Assembly: GCF_017094525.1 (NCBI RefSeq)
Contig: NZ_CP064788.1
Span: 682,001-746,000 of the forward strand
Reading direction: 5' to 3'
Origin: Halapricum desulfuricans
Lineage (GTDB): Archaea > Halobacteriota > Halobacteria > Halobacteriales > Haloarculaceae
DNA: 64,000 nucleotides
The notes beneath the pieces were generated by a model. The model saw nothing but the letters and a program-made list of their open reading frames with translations. It was not told where the DNA came from and ran no database searches. Position numbers and translations under genes: made by a program. Positions 61,488-64,000 of this stretch are shown here, in pieces (position 1 is the first letter of the stretch; every line of letters starts with the position of its first letter).

Positions 61488-62119
61488 GGCGCGACCCGGG
61501 CGCGGGTGGCCCGCTCGACGAACCGCTCGACCGCGTCGTAGTCCTTGACGCCGCCTTCGCGTTCGACGCCGCTGGCGACGTCCACGGCGAAGGGATCAAC
61601 CGTCTCGACGGCCGTCGAGACGTTCTCGGGCGTGAGCCCGCCGGCGAGAACTACCGGGACGTCAAGACCCGTAACGATCTCACGCGTGCGTTCCCAGTCG
61701 TGCGTCTCGCCGGTGCCGCCGCCGCCCTCGGCGTCGATCGAGTCGACCAGCAGCGCGTCAGCGGTCTCGGCGTAGGCGTCCAGTTCCGGATCGGTCGGCT
61801 CGACCACCGCGATCACGTCAGCCGGCGCGTCCGCGAGCGCGGCGACATCCACGGGGTCGAGTCCGTGCAACTGGACGGCGTCGGGACGGACGCGCTCGAT
61901 CCGTCGGCGCGCCTCGCCGGCGTCGCCGGGCATCGTGACCAGCACGCTCGAAACGAGCGGGGGAACGGTCGCCGCCAGCCGTGACGCCACCTCGAGATCG
62001 ATCTCCCGGGGCGTGTCGACGGTGACGCCGGCGATCAGCCCGACCGCGTCGACGCCGGCCGCGATCGCCGCCTCCAGGTCCGCCTCGCGGGTGAACCCAC
62101 ACACTTTGACCCGCGTCAT
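61484..62119 (-). CDS. trpF: Phosphoribosylanthranilate isomerase
   Basis: A 211-residue TIM barrel: VKVCGFTREADLEAAIAAGVDAVG with catalytic Cys, QLHGL, and VVLAGGLTPENVSTAVETVDPFAVDVASGVE with the phosphate-binding loops. It overlaps both trpD and trpE by four bases. Confidence 0.96.
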   Translation of the reverse strand: MTRVKVCGFTREADLEAAIAAGVDAVGLIAGVTVDTPREIDLEVASRLAATVPPLVSSVLVTMPGDAGEARRRIERVRPDAVQLHGLDPVDVAALADAPADVIAVVEPTDPELDAYAETADALLVDSIDAEGGGGTGETHDWERTREIVTGLDVPVVLAGGLTPENVSTAVETVDPFAVDVASGVEREGGVKDYDAVERFVERATRARVAP

Positions 62120-63117
62120 GCGCTGGCCTCGCGGAGTTCGTCGAGTTTCTCGGCTGCCGCGCCCGACTCGATGGCCTGACGGGCGAGTTCGACGCCGTCC
62201 GCCGGCGACGTCGCCTGTCCGGCGACGTAGGCGGCCGCCCCGGCGTTGGCCAGCACGATGTCCTGCTTGGCGCTGTTGACCGACCCCTCGACGATCCCTT
62301 CCAGATCCGCGGCGTTCTCCTCGGGCGTCCCGCCAGCGACGGCCGAGATGTCGTGGCGGTCCAGCCCCACGTCCTCGGGCGCGATCGTGTACTGTTCGAC
62401 ATCGCTGCCCTCGACCTCGGCGACAGTCGTCTCGTCGTGGACGGCGATCTCGTCCATGCCGGCCCCGTGGACGACCAGCGCGTGTTCGACGGGCATGCGC
62501 GCGAGCGCGTCGGCGATCAGCGGGACCAGTTCGTCGTCGTAGACGCCGAGCACTTGCGCGTCCGCGCCGGCGGGATTAGTCAGCGGTCCGAGCACGTTGA
62601 AGATCGTCTCGACGCCCAGCTCCTTGCGCGGGCCGATGACGGCCTTCATCGCGGGGTGGAACTCCGGGGCGTGCATGTACCCGATCCCCAGCGACTCGAC
62701 GTGCTCGCGGACCGAGTCGGGATCGCTCTCCAGCGTGACGCCGACCGCCTCGAGCACGTCGGAACTGCCGGACGACGACGAGACGGAGTAGTTGCCGTGC
62801 TTGGCGATCGGCACGCCCGCGCCGGCCGCGACGATGGCGGCCGTCGTCGAGACGTTGATCGTGTCGTAATCGTCCCCGCCCGTACCACAGGTGTCGACCA
62901 GCGGCGACCGGTCGGGTTCGATCGTGCGCGCGGCCTCGCGCATCCCCTGCGCGAAGCCCGCGATCTCGGTCTCCGTCTCTCCTTTCGACCGCAACGCCGA
63001 GAGCAGTGCTCCGATCTGTGCCTCGGTGGCGTCCTCGAAAACCGCCCGTGCGGCCGCTCGTGCCTCTGCGACCGTGAGGTCCTCCCCGTCTGTGACGCGT
63101 TCGATGTATTCCTTCAT
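62116..63117 (-). CDS. trpD: Anthranilate phosphoribosyltransferase
   Basis: A 333-residue enzyme, first in the operon. VDTCGTGGDDYDTINVSTTAAIVAAGAG is the PRPP-binding region and KHGNYSVSSSSGSSDVLEAVG the anthranilate site. The start MKEYIERVTDGEDLTV at 63117 is preferred over an ATG at 63156 that lies in the promoter. Confidence 0.97.
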   Translation of the reverse strand: MKEYIERVTDGEDLTVAEARAAARAVFEDATEAQIGALLSALRSKGETETEIAGFAQGMREAARTIEPDRSPLVDTCGTGGDDYDTINVSTTAAIVAAGAGVPIAKHGNYSVSSSSGSSDVLEAVGVTLESDPDSVREHVESLGIGYMHAPEFHPAMKAVIGPRKELGVETIFNVLGPLTNPAGADAQVLGVYDDELVPLIADALARMPVEHALVVHGAGMDEIAVHDETTVAEVEGSDVEQYTIAPEDVGLDRHDISAVAGGTPEENAADLEGIVEGSVNSAKQDIVLANAGAAAYVAGQATSPADGVELARQAIESGAAAEKLDELREASA

Positions 63118-63140
63118 TGTGGTCACCAATGGACTGATTC

Positions 63141-63160
63141 GTATTGTAGTGTACAAATCC
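63141..63160 (-). promoter_or_regulatory. trp operon promoter/operator region
   Basis: A/T-rich stretch gtattgtagtgtacaaatcc, 24-43 bases before the trpD ATG. It includes TGTACA (63150-63155), identical to the TRP-box core bound by TrpY in Methanothermobacter. Whether a TrpY-like repressor acts here is unknown. Confidence 0.4.
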
Positions 63161-63343
63161 GTTCATCGACTTAAGCGTGTCGGGAAGCGGTGGGAGGACA
63201 GTACGGTCGCGAGGGGGCCAGCCGTGAATCACCGCGCTCGTCTGTCGGGAACCGTGGGGCACGTAGACAACCGCCGGAGGCGACGCCGTTTCGAAACCTT
63301 CAATTACCTCTGCCTGCAATCAGGAGATGCATCCGATCAGCGA

Positions 63344-63418
63344 GGGTTCGTGGTCTAGACCGGTTATGACACCTCCTTGACATGGAGGAGGCCGGCGGTT
63401 CAAATCCGCCCGAACCCA
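63344..63418 (+). tRNA. tRNA-Val (anticodon GAC)
   Basis: Acceptor GGGTTCG at 63344-63350 pairs with CGAACCC at 63411-63417, discriminator A at 63418. The anticodon stem CCTCC/GGAGG encloses TTGACAT, anticodon GAC. The T stem GGCGG/CCGCC encloses TTCAAAT. No CCA is encoded. Confidence 0.95.
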
Positions 63419-63530
63419 TTTTCGGCGCGAGCAATCCGCGAGCGCCTGTTGTTTCTTCGGATTTGGACCAGACGAGTCGCGCGCAACGACGTGAGCACGT
63501 CTCGGCGAGGTTCAAATCCGCCCGAACCCA
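63397..63530 (+). repeat. Duplicated tRNA-Val 3' end
   Basis: ggttcaaatccgcccgaacc (extended to 22 bases) occurs at 63397-63418 in the tRNA and again at 63509-63530, exactly 112 bp apart. The spacer has GGCGC/GCGCC arms and a ggatttgg string at 63459, the same plan as after tRNA-Gly. Confidence 0.9.
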
Positions 63531-63701
63531 TCCGGGATTCTACACTGTCGGTACTCAACCGATCACCGTCTCCTGTACCGACCTCTCTGATCGCTGAGAG
63601 TCCGGTATCTCAGGCAATCGGGATGTCAGCGTCCACGAATCAAACGTCTGGGGTCCCACGGGAACGAAAGCGGTTTTTCCCGCGCTTCCCCGAGTAGACG
63701 T

Positions 63702-64000
63702 ATGGCCGACGAATTCGACGTCCCCGAGAGCCACCCGCGCTACGAGTCGTTGCTCACTCGTCACCGGATCGAGGCAGGGGTCAAGAAGGGGATCACGAGC
63801 ACACAGGGACTGATCGCCGAGGGGCGGGGCGAGGCCTTCGATTACCTGCTCGGCGAACGGACGACCGAGAGCGCCGACGAGGCCGAACGGGTCGCCGCCG
63901 CATCCCTGCTTTTGGCCGACCGTCCCGTCCTCTCGGTCAACGGTAACGTCGCGGCGCTCGTCCCCGGCGAGATCGTCGAGCTGGCCGAGGCGACCGGTGC
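63702..64000 (+). CDS. 4-phosphopantoate--beta-alanine ligase (phosphopantothenate synthetase), partial
   Basis: The first 99 residues match archaeal phosphopantothenate synthetase: SHPRYESLLTRHRIEAGVKKGITSTQGLIAEGRGEAFDYLLGE and PVLSVNGNVAALVPGEIVELA. It joins 4-phosphopantoate to beta-alanine, the step after pantoate kinase (10020-10847). The gene runs past the window end. The start at 63702 follows a T-rich element (gcggtttttccc) at a suitable distance. Confidence 0.93.
   Translation, partial: MADEFDVPESHPRYESLLTRHRIEAGVKKGITSTQGLIAEGRGEAFDYLLGERTTESADEAERVAAASLLLADRPVLSVNGNVAALVPGEIVELAEATG

Overview
This window is chromosomal DNA of a halophilic archaeon (class Halobacteria), plausibly a Haloarculaceae-type genome. 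The base composition is very GC-rich, the proteins are strongly acidic, many starts are leaderless (a TATA element about 28 bases before the ATG), and there is a halorhodopsin gene. Archaeal housekeeping genes include Hef, NAC, TFS, TrmI, deoxyhypusine synthase, HMG-CoA reductase, pantoate kinase and DacZ. Genus-level placement is not possible from reading alone.

Layout. 0-12.6 kb: a Trm9-like methyltransferase, tRNA-Gly followed by duplicated tRNA tails, GlmU-like nucleotidyltransferase, a GT2 glycosyltransferase, a histidine kinase, the dacZ-mscS pair (c-di-AMP), an orphan dhaK, a 60-bp tandem repeat, pantoate kinase and aspS. 12.7-21.5 kb is an accessory island. It holds a TnpB-type insertion sequence that splits a TumE-like gene downstream of a DUF7342-like regulator, a small zinc protein, an EVE-McrB/McrC modification-dependent restriction pair, the 3' stub of a lost DNA methylase, and five copies of a palindrome-rich repeat. 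21.5-36.3 kb: dys, hmgA, two small membrane-protein genes (one frameshifted), a second TnpB element, a PiT transporter, halorhodopsin with a Bat-type upstream site, a PurN-AICARFT fusion, and trpS with a possible Trp-containing leader peptide. 36.7-51.9 kb: TauE/SafE and Usp, Hef, NAC-TrmI, TFS, RdgB, one intact and one truncated amino-acid permease, PadR, PHP and CinA proteins. 52-53.7 kb: two toxin-antitoxin pairs in a row. 53.9-64 kb: Nudix, SDR and glycerate kinase genes, the trpDFEG operon, tRNA-Val with a duplicated tail, and the start of phosphopantothenate synthetase.

Functional links. dacZ with mscS suggests c-di-AMP and osmotic control. Pantoate kinase and 4-phosphopantoate-beta-alanine ligase are consecutive steps of archaeal CoA synthesis. 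Deoxyhypusine synthase modifies aIF5A. trpDFEG and trpS both concern tryptophan. The island genes are restriction, toxin-like and transposon functions with clear signs of turnover.

The least explained signals are non-coding. Both tRNA genes are followed by a second copy of their own 3' end at exactly 112 bp. A repeat family carries the last codons of a methylase gene and swaps palindromic stems while keeping the fold. Many intergenic hairpins share one grammar: a GNA triloop with tandem GA/GA steps in the stem.
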